DNA of 10,079 nucleotides from Bacillota bacterium (GCA_023435855.1 JAEZLG010000166.1:1-10079), one strand, 5' to 3'; counted from the first letter of the stretch, positions 1 through 6,916 are shown. A program made the numbers and translations. The notes: a model not told the origin generated them from the letters alone.

Positions 1-462
1 GCAGAGACCGATGCCGCACGCGATGAATATGCCCGGGCAGCGAAGGAAAAAATTGAGGCCGCATATGCCGAGCTACAAGCGGGAACGCCGTTTGCCGATG
101 TACTTCTAAAGTATACCGAAAACACAAAGTTCTCCGAGATCGAGACATTCCGCCAGAAGGGCGCGCTTATGTATTCCGAGGGCAGCGAATGGTCCAACGC
201 TGTGATTGAAACATTCAATAGCTTATCCGTGGGCAGCTTCTCCGCGGTGTTTGAGGATGACGAGGGCTTCCACATACTCTATTATGTAAGCGACGAAATA
301 CCGGGTGAACGCCCCCTCTCCGACGTGACGGAGCATATTCGTCCCGCTGCAACCGAGCAAAAAAAGAGCGAGGAATGGGACGCGATCCTCACCGCATGGA
401 AGGCTGATTCGAGCGTTGTGATCGACCAGGATCTCGTGAATTCGGTGAAAGCCGCAGGCTAA
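1..462 (+). CDS. PpiC/PrsA-type peptidyl-prolyl isomerase (foldase), C-terminal part
   Basis: The reading frame is open from base 1 to the TAA at 460-462, so this is the last 153 codons of a gene that begins outside the window. Residues about 16-95 follow the parvulin (rotamase) pattern: a helix ending in GTPFADVL and KYTEN (family form G-x-x-F-x-x-L-A-x-x-Y-S), then a variable strand region, an ALxxLxxGxxS-like stretch seen here as FNSLSVGSFSAVF, and the closing EGFHILYY (family form GYHII). A charged helix follows, as in SurA and PrsA-like proteins. Such proteins speed prolyl isomerisation in secreted proteins outside the membrane, usually as lipoproteins; the N-terminus that would show a signal is missing. 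In many Clostridia this gene sits just after mfd and near spoVB, mazG, hup and rqcP, all present here. The parvulin loop lacks the usual GGDLG motif, so catalytic activity is not certain. Confidence 0.75.
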   Translation, partial: AETDAARDEYARAAKEKIEAAYAELQAGTPFADVLLKYTENTKFSEIETFRQKGALMYSEGSEWSNAVIETFNSLSVGSFSAVFEDDEGFHILYYVSDEIPGERPLSDVTEHIRPAATEQKKSEEWDAILTAWKADSSVVIDQDLVNSVKAAG

Positions 463-486
463 ACTAAGTAAAGTATACATAACATA

Positions 487-528
487 AAGGCGGCTTTGAT
501 ATGCAAAGCCGCCTTCATGCTTTCTTTT
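487..528 (+). terminator. Intrinsic terminator after the foldase gene
   Basis: A perfect 12-bp stem, AAGGCGGCTTTG (487-498) with CAAAGCCGCCTT (504-515), has a 5-nt loop and is followed by a T-rich stretch (TTTCTTTT, 521-528). It lies 25 nt after the foldase stop codon and ends that transcript before rqcP. The T-tract starts a few bases after the stem, so some read-through is possible. Confidence 0.8.
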
Positions 529-543
529 ATGACAAAGGCATAG

Positions 544-549
544 TAAAAT
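544..549 (+). promoter_or_regulatory. Possible -10 element for rqcP-ispDF
   Basis: TAAAAT lies 39 nt before the rqcP start and just after the upstream terminator, so a promoter is expected in this stretch. At 17-bp spacing the -35 position (521-526, TTTCTT) matches the TTGACA consensus poorly and lies in the terminator tail. This is a weak call based mainly on position. Confidence 0.25.
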
Positions 550-588
550 AAGGAAAAGCATGAAACCGAAACGGAGGATGTCGGATAT

Positions 589-837
589 ATGAGGCTCGAT
601 AAATACCTCAAGGTGTCGCGCATTATCAAGCGCCGCACCGTGGCCAACGAGGTCAGCTCGCTCGGACGTGTCAAAGTAAACGGCAAGGAAGCCAAGCCGA
701 GTACCGATGTAAAAGAAGGGGATGTGCTCGATATTTTGATGGGCGGCAAGCATCTTAACGTAAAGGTTTTAAGTGTACGCGAGACCGCTTCCAAGGCGGA
801 CGCCTCTGATATGTATGAATTCCTCGGGGAGGGTTGA
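589..837 (+). CDS. rqcP: RqcP (YabO), S4-domain ribosome quality control factor
   Basis: This 82-residue protein is essentially one S4 RNA-binding domain. It opens with the family signature MRLDKYLKVSRIIKRRTVAN, followed by the turn GRVKVNGKEAKPSTDVKEGD and a strand ILMGGKHLNVKVL. Length and sequence fit YabO/RqcP (Hsp15-related) of Firmicutes. In Bacillus, RqcP binds the obstructed 50S subunit with peptidyl-tRNA and works with RqcH to add C-terminal alanine tails to stalled chains, marking them for degradation. The ATG at 589 is preceded by GGAGG (573-577). In Clostridia rqcP normally sits beside hup and mazG and before yabP, yabQ and divIC. Here hup and mazG are 9 kb away on the other strand and the next gene is ispDF, three bases downstream, which points to co-transcription. 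Confidence 0.93.
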   Translation: MRLDKYLKVSRIIKRRTVANEVSSLGRVKVNGKEAKPSTDVKEGDVLDILMGGKHLNVKVLSVRETASKADASDMYEFLGEG

Positions 838-840
838 CGG

Positions 841-1968
841 TTGAACATTGCATGTGTTCTTCTTGCGGCGGGGAGCTCCGAGCGCATGGGCGAAAACAAG
901 CTTGCGCTCACATTTAGCGGCCAAACGCCGCTTATGCTGAGTGCGGATGCTTTCTTTCGCGCTGAGAAAGAACTTTATAAAATGGCGATTACAGTAGGAG
1001 ATGCTACCCGTACACAGGGGGAGCACCTAAGAGCGCGCTACGGTGAGCGCGTGGTGCTTGTGGAGGGCGGTTCTAGTCGCGCGCAATCGGTTTATAACGC
1101 GCTGCAAGCGCTCGAAGGCGCTGAAGTTGTAGCTATACACGACGCGGCGCGATGCCTTGTAACGCCCACGGTCATTCAAGAAAGCATCAAAAGCGCTGTT
1201 CGCTGCGGCAGCGGTGTGGCGGGTATTGAGGCGCGGGATACAGTACGCCTTGGCAACGGCATACTTGACCGAAGCCGCATAATTTTAGCGCAAACGCCGC
1301 AGAGCTTTCGTTATGATCGCATACTTCAAGCGTACCAAAGGGCGTTTGAGGAGGGCTATGAAGCAACGGATGACCTTGCACTGTACGAAAGAATGGGGTA
1401 TACAGGCGTGTTTACGAGCGGGAGCATCTTAAATCAAAAGCTTACTTATCCATCGGACATGCCCATGTTCGAGGCGGTGCTCAGTACTTCTCAGCGCGTA
1501 GGATTCGGTGAGGATACGCACAGGCTTCTACAAGGCCGCGCACTTATACTTGGCGGTGTTGAGATACCCTATAAGCTTGGCCTTTACGGGCATTCGGACG
1601 CGGATGCACTGACGCATGCCATTATAGATGCACTTCTTGGCGCTGCGGCGCTCGGCGATATTGGTCGCCATTTTCCGGACTCGGACGAAGGCTACAAGGA
1701 TATTTCCTCCTTGGTTCTATTGGAGCACACGGGCGCACTCCTTGAACGCGCAGGCTACCGCGTTGTAAACATCGATGCGACGGTTGTTGCGCAGGAACCA
1801 AAGCTTGCACCTTACATAAGCGAAATGCGCGCAAAGCTTGCCCGTGCGCTCCAAATCGACGCAGCACTTGTGAGCGTTAAAGCCACGACACCCGAGCATC
1901 TCGGGCCGGAGGGAAGGCTTGAAGGTATCACGGCAAGGTGCATCTGCTCTATAAAATCAGTGCCATAA
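841..1968 (+). CDS. ispDF: Bifunctional IspD/IspF enzyme of the MEP isoprenoid pathway
   Basis: A fusion of two cytosolic MEP pathway enzymes. Residues 1-about 215 are IspD (MEP cytidylyltransferase): nucleotide loop LLAAGSSERMG with R15 and K20, GGSSRAQSV, HDAAR, D-T-V, QTPQSF, TDD, and NQKLT with K200 matching the second catalytic lysine. Residues about 218-375 are IspF (MECDP synthase): D225 and H227 in GEDTH and H259 match the three metal ligands D8, H10 and H42 of E. coli IspF; H251-S252 match the substrate-binding HSD; GDIGRHFPD and KATTPEHLG complete the set. Both active sites look intact. Odd points are HDAARC, where Pro normally follows HDAAR, and GED in place of the common GYD or GFD. 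The start is TTG at 841, preceded by GGGGAGGG and in frame with the expected IspD N-terminus. It follows rqcP by 3 nt and ends in a hairpin. IspE, which acts between the two steps, is not in the window. Confidence 0.95.
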   Translation: MNIACVLLAAGSSERMGENKLALTFSGQTPLMLSADAFFRAEKELYKMAITVGDATRTQGEHLRARYGERVVLVEGGSSRAQSVYNALQALEGAEVVAIHDAARCLVTPTVIQESIKSAVRCGSGVAGIEARDTVRLGNGILDRSRIILAQTPQSFRYDRILQAYQRAFEEGYEATDDLALYERMGYTGVFTSGSILNQKLTYPSDMPMFEAVLSTSQRVGFGEDTHRLLQGRALILGGVEIPYKLGLYGHSDADALTHAIIDALLGAAALGDIGRHFPDSDEGYKDISSLVLLEHTGALLERAGYRVVNIDATVVAQEPKLAPYISEMRAKLARALQIDAALVSVKATTPEHLGPEGRLEGITARCICSIKSVP

Positions 1969-1974
1969 GCAACT

Positions 1975-2004
1975 AAGAGGAGCTTCCTTAGGAAGCTCCT
2001 CTTT
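1975..2004. terminator. Terminator hairpin between convergent ispDF and the lipoprotein gene
   Basis: A perfect 13-bp inverted repeat, AAGAGGAGCTTCC (1975-1987) with GGAAGCTCCTCTT (1991-2003), is separated by 3 nt. It starts 6 nt after the ispDF stop and 14 nt beyond the stop of the opposing gene, so it can serve both transcripts. The T-tract is short on both strands (CTTT on the plus strand), so efficiency is uncertain although the stem is strong. Confidence 0.7.
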
Positions 2005-2017
2005 AAGTCCATTTAAC

Positions 2018-2335
2018 TTAAGTATCTCTTCTTATGCTGTCCGAGCATGTTTTCCTTCTGCGGGATAGTGCAAGACCTCCAAAACCGCTTACAATCGCCA
2101 TGTAATAGCCCAAATCATACCAAAACCCTTTGTTATAGACTTCATAAATACCAATGTCCTTGTTGAAAATAGAGACTATGAGTGAGATCGGCGCGATCCA
2201 CCCATGCCAAATTCCGGCAAAGAACCCTGCAGGCTTAGTTTCCGAGTTAGCTCCATCCCCCGGGATGCAGCTTGTGAAAGTTAACATCAATAAAAGGATA
2301 ATGGCACAGATTACAATCAACTTTCTAATTTTCAT
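2018..2335 (-). CDS. Small predicted lipoprotein with two membrane segments, unknown function
   Basis: A 105-residue protein. Residues 1-23 form a type II signal peptide: basic MKIRK, a long hydrophobic core, and FTSC with Cys at about 23 as the likely lipidated residue (Phe at -3 is a slightly unusual lipobox). Next come a short polar linker, GFFAGIWHGWIAPISLIVSIF, which is hydrophobic enough to span or enter the membrane, then a polar NKDIGIYEVYNKGFWYDLGYY stretch, a second hydrophobic stretch and a basic C-terminus (RRRK). The motifs G-x-W-H-G-x-I-A-P and I-Y-E-V-x-N-x-G-x-W-Y resemble uncharacterised small proteins I recall from Firmicutes and Bacteroidetes; I know no function for them. 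AGGGTG (complement of 2341-2346) lies 5 nt before the ATG, and a promoter candidate lies just upstream. It is a single-gene unit, divergent from the flippase gene and convergent with ispDF. Confidence 0.75.
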   Translation of the reverse strand: MKIRKLIVICAIILLLMLTFTSCIPGDGANSETKPAGFFAGIWHGWIAPISLIVSIFNKDIGIYEVYNKGFWYDLGYYMAIVSGFGGLALSRRRKTCSDSIRRDT

Positions 2336-2365
2336 ATATTCACCCTGTTTCTATTTATTTCCATC

Positions 2366-2393
2366 ATTATAACACGAAGTGAGCCGCTGTATA
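2366..2393 (-). promoter_or_regulatory. Candidate promoter of the lipoprotein gene
   Basis: On the minus strand a perfect TATAAT (2366-2371) is preceded at 16 bp by TATACA (2388-2393), 4 of 6 matches to TTGACA. The start point would fall near 2359, giving a leader of about 24 nt with the ribosome binding site. It overlaps a plus-strand promoter candidate. Confidence 0.55.
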
Positions 2394-2395
2394 AT
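2367..2395 (+). promoter_or_regulatory. Candidate promoter of the SpoVB-like gene
   Basis: TATAAT (2390-2395) has TTATAA (2367-2372) 17 bp upstream, 3 of 6 matches to TTGACA. A start near 2402 would leave a leader of about 100 nt before the TTG start at 2505. It occupies the same bases as the minus-strand candidate, so one of the two may be chance AT-richness. If the gene is sporulation-controlled, a different sigma factor would be expected, and I see no convincing site for one. Confidence 0.4.
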
Positions 2396-2504
2396 TTATT
2401 TTCCGGATTGGCTTTGCCATGCCGCCGTATGACCGGCAAATGTTCCCCATATACATGAGATAGTCGCTGCACAAATCGCGGCGGATGGGGGGCAGTAGAC
2501 CGGT

Positions 2505-4103
2505 TTGCTTAATAAACGTTCATTTTTTTATCAGGCATCGATACTCGCTGCATCCAATATGGTGCTGCTGCTTTTAGGTTTTGCCTACCGCGTGCTGCTG
2601 GGCAGATTTGCAGGGCCTGAAGGCATGGGCGTATACATGCTGGTAATACAGGTGTATGCAATAGTGATGAGTGTATGCGTGTCCGGTATTTGCGTTGCCG
2701 TTACGCATGTGACGGCAAGCCTGTATGCCCATGGGGATTTTAAGGGCATTCGAAAGCTTATCCGGTATGCGGTGTTTTGTTTTATGGGACTTTTAGGTGT
2801 TCTTTCGCTGCCTATACTACTTCTTCGCAACGAAATAGCCACCGTGATATTGGGTGACTCGCGCACTGCGAACGCGCTATGGATGATACTCATTTTAATA
2901 TTGCTCACCGGTATTGAGAATATTTTCAAAGCGATGTTTCATGGCACGCGGCAAGTCAGGTATACCGCAGTATCCGAGGTGGGGGAGCAGCTACTACGCA
3001 TTGCACTCGCATGGATGCTGCTCACGCGCTTTCTCAATGGCGATCATGGGTACACGGTATTTTTGATTTTAATTGGTATGGCGCTTAGTGAAGTGTTTAG
3101 TGTGCTGTTCTTGGGCATTTCGTTAGGTAAAAATATTTTAAACAGAAAGAAAACCGTTGCTGCCTCCATGCGTGACATAAGGCAACGGTTTTTAAAAATT
3201 GCCGTACCCTCTGCTTTCACCTCCATACTGGCAAATGTGTTTTCTTCCGTATCGGTTATTATATTCCCCTTGCGGCTTGCATTGGCAGGGTATACGAGGG
3301 TGGAAGCCGTCAGTGCGCTCGGCCTTATGTCGGGTATGATAATGCCCATTATGATGCTCCCTAATGCATTTGTAGGTGCGCTATGTACAATGCTTATGCC
3401 AAGCATATCGGGCAGTATCGCACGCGGGGATTCACTCGATCTTGCGCGCAAAGTCGATAAAGGTATTGAAGCCGCGGGTTTAATGGGGATACCCTCCACA
3501 GCAATGCTGCTGCCCTTTATACCGCTCCTGTGCAGGCTGCTTTTCGGACAGACTGTTCCGCCGACTTTGGCTGCAGCGCTGTTTCTACAGACCGTTTCCA
3601 TGTATTATCTAATACTCACGGTCAGTATATTAAACGGCCTCGGAATGCAAAAGAAAGTACTTTTGCTTGCTGCAATCGGGGAAAGTATACAGATCATTTT
3701 GGTATGGGTGTTAACGGCCATACCGGCGCTGCATATATACGGCTTTATATTGGGTATGTTATGCGGAGATGTTGTGCGCATAATTTTTGGGTTTATCTAT
3801 ATCCACAAGGCGACACATACCCGCCCGCATTTTTTTCATGCGGGAATCATTCCCCTGGCCTGCGCGGTGATACTTTACGCCTGCGCGCAGCTGTTTTTCC
3901 TGGGTGCGTTGGAGCGGGAGGTTGCTGCACTGCCTGCACTGATTGTAAGCCTGCTATTGTGTGTCTGCGTGTATATCGTTCTGCTGCGTCTTTTAGGTGT
4001 ACGCCTATGGCAGTATATGCAGCGTGTGGTGCTGCATAATGATCCGGCGCAGGCGGAGCTAACGGTGCTGGAGGAAAGCCCCGGACATTCGACACGGGCT
4101 TAA
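2505..4103 (+). CDS. spoVB: SpoVB/MurJ-like lipid flippase (MVF/polysaccharide transport family)
   Basis: A 532-residue, very hydrophobic protein with about 14 membrane helices, the normal size for SpoVB-type members of the MOP superfamily. The N-terminus has the family pattern: a first helix ending in LLLGFAYRVLLGRFAGPEGMGVYML, then a second helix, and a later cytoplasmic FHGTRQVRYTAVSEVGEQLLR that matches the conserved G-x-R-x-x-x-x-A-x-S-x-x-x-E segment. The family moves undecaprenyl-linked precursors across the membrane; SpoVB acts in spore cortex formation, while paralogues such as YtgP/MurJ serve vegetative wall growth. Sequence alone does not decide which applies; context (mazG, hup, rqcP and a PpiC gene within the window) favours the SpoVB lineage. 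The start is TTG at 2505, because a TAG at 2496-2498 closes the frame just upstream and the next ATG would cut into helix 1. The GGGGGG at 2487-2492 is a poor, distant ribosome binding site, suggesting low expression. Confidence 0.85.
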   Translation: MLNKRSFFYQASILAASNMVLLLLGFAYRVLLGRFAGPEGMGVYMLVIQVYAIVMSVCVSGICVAVTHVTASLYAHGDFKGIRKLIRYAVFCFMGLLGVLSLPILLLRNEIATVILGDSRTANALWMILILILLTGIENIFKAMFHGTRQVRYTAVSEVGEQLLRIALAWMLLTRFLNGDHGYTVFLILIGMALSEVFSVLFLGISLGKNILNRKKTVAASMRDIRQRFLKIAVPSAFTSILANVFSSVSVIIFPLRLALAGYTRVEAVSALGLMSGMIMPIMMLPNAFVGALCTMLMPSISGSIARGDSLDLARKVDKGIEAAGLMGIPSTAMLLPFIPLLCRLLFGQTVPPTLAAALFLQTVSMYYLILTVSILNGLGMQKKVLLLAAIGESIQIILVWVLTAIPALHIYGFILGMLCGDVVRIIFGFIYIHKATHTRPHFFHAGIIPLACAVILYACAQLFFLGALEREVAALPALIVSLLLCVCVYIVLLRLLGVRLWQYMQRVVLHNDPAQAELTVLEESPGHSTRA

Positions 4104-4116
4104 GGATACCAATAAA

Positions 4117-4172
4117 TCCCGTGGGAGCCAATTCCCCTCCTCGGAGGGGTGCCTTAAGGGCGAGGTGGTATT
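4117..4172. repeat. REP-like palindromic intergenic element
   Basis: CCCCTCC (4134-4140) and GGAGGGG (4143-4149) form a compact GC-rich hairpin, followed by the palindrome CCTTAAGG (4152-4159) and a GCGAGGTGGT tail. The layout (AATTCCCCTCC, loop, GGAGGGGTG, second small palindrome, G-rich G-A-GGTGG tail) resembles the short dispersed elements I have seen between genes in many Clostridia. Only one copy is in this window, so repetition in the genome is inferred from resemblance. The boundaries are approximate. It lies between convergent genes, a usual place for such elements. Confidence 0.5.
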
Positions 4173-4182
4173 ACCCAACAGT

Positions 4183-4215
4183 AAATAAGCACCCAAAGTG
4201 GGTGCTTATTTTGCT
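4183..4215. terminator. Bidirectional intrinsic terminator between spoVB and livF
   Basis: A perfect 12-bp stem, AAATAAGCACCC (4183-4194) with GGGTGCTTATTT (4200-4211), has a 5-nt loop. On the plus strand it runs into TTATTTTGCTTT, and on the minus strand into TTATTTACTG, so it can end both the flippase transcript and the liv operon. It lies 17 nt beyond the livF stop codon. Confidence 0.85.
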
Positions 4216-4228
4216 TTAACTTTTCGTT

Positions 4229-4939
4229 TTACGTTCCCAAATACGCTGCTTTTACCAAGTTGTCGTTTAGCAGCTCCTCACCGGATCCGCTCATGGTGAT
4301 TCTTCCTGTTTCCAACACATAGCCTGTGTGCGCGGTGGAGAGTGCCATATTCGCGTTTTGCTCGATGAGGAGTATGGTTACGCCGTGTTTGTTGATCTCT
4401 TTTATGATGTTAAATATGTTGCGGACAATCAGCGGCGCAAGGCCCAGCGAGGGTTCATCCATCATCATGAGCTTCGGTCGGCTCATGAGCGCGCGGCCGA
4501 CTGCAAGCATTTGCTGCTCGCCGCCCGAAAGCGTGCCGCCTGCCTGCCAGGAACGCTCCTTAAGGCGGGGGAACAGTTCGTAGACCCAGTTTATGTCAGG
4601 CGAGATGTCGTCATGGCGCATATACGCACCAACACGCAGGTTTTCATAGACCGTCAGATTAGGGAATATGCGTCGGCCCTCCGGTACGAGCGTGATGCCG
4701 CGGCTCACGATTGTTGTTGTGTCCTTGCCGGCGATATTTCCGCCCTCAAACTCAATGATGCCGCTTTTCGGCTTCACAAGCCCCGCAATGGCGCGAAGTG
4801 TGGAGCTTTTACCCGCACCGTTGGCGCCTATAAGGGTGACGATGTCGCCCTTTGGTACATCGAAGCTGATGCTCTTGACAGCTTCGATACCGCCGTAGTT
4901 GACCTTAAGGTCTTTGATGCTTAAAATCGTTTCGCTCAT
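4229..4939 (-). CDS. livF: LivF, ATP-binding subunit of a branched-chain amino acid type ABC importer
   Basis: A 236-residue ABC ATPase, the usual length for LivF. Walker A is GANGAGKS (residues 38-45), the Q-loop region is replaced by the LivF-typical ITLVPEGRRIFPNLTVYENL (82-101), the signature is LSGGEQQ (137-143), Walker B is LMMMDEP (157-163) followed by SLGLAP, and the switch region reads LLIEQN, where LivF proteins carry Gln instead of the usual His. LivF pairs with LivG on the cytoplasmic face of the LivH-LivM pore and powers uptake. Its ATG overlaps the livG stop codon (ATGA, 4936-4939), showing translational coupling, with only a weak GGTGAG ribosome binding site. It is the last gene of the operon. 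Confidence 0.95.
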   Translation of the reverse strand: MSETILSIKDLKVNYGGIEAVKSISFDVPKGDIVTLIGANGAGKSSTLRAIAGLVKPKSGIIEFEGGNIAGKDTTTIVSRGITLVPEGRRIFPNLTVYENLRVGAYMRHDDISPDINWVYELFPRLKERSWQAGGTLSGGEQQMLAVGRALMSRPKLMMMDEPSLGLAPLIVRNIFNIIKEINKHGVTILLIEQNANMALSTAHTGYVLETGRITMSGSGEELLNDNLVKAAYLGT

Positions 4940-5778
4940 TCGCTCACCCCCAAATACGCGTTGACCACGTTTGGATCCGCCTGTACGACGGTGGGCGTAC
5001 CGTGGCTTATGAGCTTTCCGAAATCGATCACATAGATGCGATCGGAAAACTGCATAACTAGGTCCATGTGGTGCTCGATCATGAATACCGTAAGGCCGTA
5101 TTTGTTTTTAATTTGGACGATAAACTCACCAAGCTCCTGCGTCTCCTGCGGGTTCATACCCGCAGCAGGTTCGTCGAGAAGCAAAAGCTTCGGATCAGTC
5201 GCAAGTGCGCGCGCGATTTCAAGCCTTCTTTGCAGCCCGTAAGGCAGGCTTACGGCAAGGTCGTTCGCATATTTTAAGAGGTTTTGCTCTTCCAATAAGA
5301 CAATGGTCTCTTCGCGCATGCGCTTTTCTTCTTTATAGGTGAGGCGAAGCGTAGCGGAAAATACGTTCTGCTTTGCCCGCATATGCTTTGCGGTGAGCAC
5401 GTTATCAAATACCGTCATGCTCTTCCAAAGTCTTATATTTTGGAAGGTGCGCGCTATACCGAGCTTGGTCACCTGGTCGGGTGTTGGATCTACCTTGTGC
5501 GCATGGACATATTGTTTTTCGTTTTCGCCCGCATATATCTTTTTCATCTTGCCGCGCGGGTGGTTAGAAGCAATCGTTTTGCCGTTGAAGCAGATCATGC
5601 CGTTCGTGGGTTCATAAATGCCCGTAATGCAGTTGAATGCCGTTGTTTTGCCTGCGCCGTTTGGGCCGATGAGCGCGACAATCTCACCATTGTTGACTTC
5701 GAGAGAAAGGTTGTTGACGGCTACGACACCGCCAAACTGCATGGTTACGTTTTCCAGACGAAGAACGTTTTCAGCCAT
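4936..5778 (-). CDS. livG: LivG, ATP-binding subunit of a branched-chain amino acid type ABC importer
   Basis: A 280-residue ABC ATPase, longer than the roughly 255 usual for LivG. Walker A is GPNGAGKT (38-45); the LivG motif GIARTFQNIRLW (107-118) contains the Q-loop; the signature is the LivG form LPYGLQRRLEIARAL; Walker B is LLLLDEPAAGMNP; the switch histidine is in MIEHHMD; and the C-terminus NAYLG is the typical LivG tail. The extra length is a segment of about 30 residues (roughly 68-98) between the first strands and the TPDQVTKLGIARTFQ helix, rich in Lys, His and charged residues. All catalytic motifs are intact, so it should be active with LivF. It overlaps the end of livM by 8 nt and has AAGGAGG (complement of 5787-5793) 8 nt before the ATG. 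Confidence 0.95.
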   Translation of the reverse strand: MAENVLRLENVTMQFGGVVAVNNLSLEVNNGEIVALIGPNGAGKTTAFNCITGIYEPTNGMICFNGKTIASNHPRGKMKKIYAGENEKQYVHAHKVDPTPDQVTKLGIARTFQNIRLWKSMTVFDNVLTAKHMRAKQNVFSATLRLTYKEEKRMREETIVLLEEQNLLKYANDLAVSLPYGLQRRLEIARALATDPKLLLLDEPAAGMNPQETQELGEFIVQIKNKYGLTVFMIEHHMDLVMQFSDRIYVIDFGKLISHGTPTVVQADPNVVNAYLGVSE

Positions 5779-6904
5779 CGATACCGCCTCCTTTCGATTC
5801 GCCCACAGTGGGTTTTGCGCGTTTGTTAAACCGCTTAATGAGACCTAAAAAGGAGATTTCTTTATCGCCCATGAGTCCTTTTGAGAAGAAGAGCACAATG
5901 ACCATGATGATAACGGAGAACACAAACCGCCTAAAGCCCGATCGGAAAATGTCCGCGGACTCAATACCCAAGAACTTACCCATATCGAGCCCACGAAGCC
6001 ACCATTCTGATGCCGCGATGTAGAGAAAGCTCGCAATACAACTGCCGGAGACGGAGCCTATGCCGCCTATAACAACGATGAGGAGTATCTCATAGGTCAT
6101 AGCGCTTTTAAACTGCGCAGCCTGTACCGTATATTGGTACATAGCGAGGAGCGCACCTGAGATACCTGCAAAGAAGGAGCTTATGATGAAGCTCATTTGC
6201 TTATGCTTAAAAAGGTTAATGCCCATCGCCTCCGCCGCCACCTCGTCGTCGCGGATGGCCTTAAATGCGCGGCCAAAGGAGGAGTTGATGAGAAGTACGA
6301 TGAGCGCTATACATATGCCCGCCGCGAGAAAAACATAGAGCGTAGGCGGGAATGGCGTATCCGTAAAAGGTATCTTTACATCGGTGAGGTCGAGATATTC
6401 GCGCATGACGTTCGCACCGTTTGTCACAGGACCGAGTGCGTCCCACTGGAAAATGGCGCGGATGATCTCAGCAAAGCCGATGGTCGCAATGGCAAGGTAG
6501 TCCGACTTTAGGCGTAGTACCGGAAGACCTATGAGCGCTGCAAATATCGCTGCCGCTAGACCCGCGAAAATAAGCCCGATTAAGATTCCCGTATCAAACT
6601 TGACCGCAGCTTCGTAATACTTATAAACCGATTCGGTTAGCTTTACCTCTGTGGGAATCGTAAGGATAGAATAGGTGTATGCGCCTATAAGCATAAAACC
6701 CGCCTGCCCTAGCGAGAAAAGGCCGGTAAAGCCGTTGAGCAGGTTCATGGATACCGCAACTAGCGAGTAGATTGCGCCTTTTTTGAGCACCGTGAAAATG
6801 ATGTGGTTGGTGTCCATCGTCAGTTCAAGCACGGTTACCACGATATACATAAGTGCAATCGCGATAAACATGATGCAGAGTTCCGCTTTGCTTCTCTTTT
6901 TCAT
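5771..6904 (-). CDS. livM: LivM, permease subunit of a branched-chain amino acid type ABC importer
   Basis: A 377-residue integral membrane protein with about 9-10 hydrophobic segments. The family hallmark LNGFTGLFSLGQAGFMLIG (about residues 56-73) is followed by a membrane segment, and the coupling loop FKAIRDDEVAAEAMGINLFK, which docks into the ATPase subunits, is present in the cytoplasmic region. GGIGSVSG is the usual late helix motif. The N-terminus starts with a basic MKKRSK and one membrane helix; the C-terminal 30 residues are a basic, probably disordered cytoplasmic tail. The ATG at 6904 is preceded by AAGGAGGC, which overlaps the livH stop codon (12-nt gap between genes). Within the operon it should form the translocation pore with LivH. 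Confidence 0.94.
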   Translation of the reverse strand: MKKRSKAELCIMFIAIALMYIVVTVLELTMDTNHIIFTVLKKGAIYSLVAVSMNLLNGFTGLFSLGQAGFMLIGAYTYSILTIPTEVKLTESVYKYYEAAVKFDTGILIGLIFAGLAAAIFAALIGLPVLRLKSDYLAIATIGFAEIIRAIFQWDALGPVTNGANVMREYLDLTDVKIPFTDTPFPPTLYVFLAAGICIALIVLLINSSFGRAFKAIRDDEVAAEAMGINLFKHKQMSFIISSFFAGISGALLAMYQYTVQAAQFKSAMTYEILLIVVIGGIGSVSGSCIASFLYIAASEWWLRGLDMGKFLGIESADIFRSGFRRFVFSVIIMVIVLFFSKGLMGDKEISFLGLIKRFNKRAKPTVGESKGGGIDG

Positions 6905-6916
6905 ATAATCGCCTCC

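Noticed and set aside
223..911. Long minus-strand open frames opposite the foldase, rqcP and the start of ispDF.
   Set aside because: They cross a terminator and gene boundaries of well-identified plus-strand genes and show no domain; they are antisense shadows.
2440..2504. A sporulation-type (SigE-like) promoter before the SpoVB-like gene, based on CATATACAT near 2449-2457.
   Set aside because: The -10 match is partial and no matching -35 element is found at the right distance.
3530..4039. A 169-codon open frame in another frame inside the SpoVB-like gene.
   Set aside because: It is Cys- and Arg-rich with no recognisable domain and is fully covered by a clear membrane protein in the main frame.
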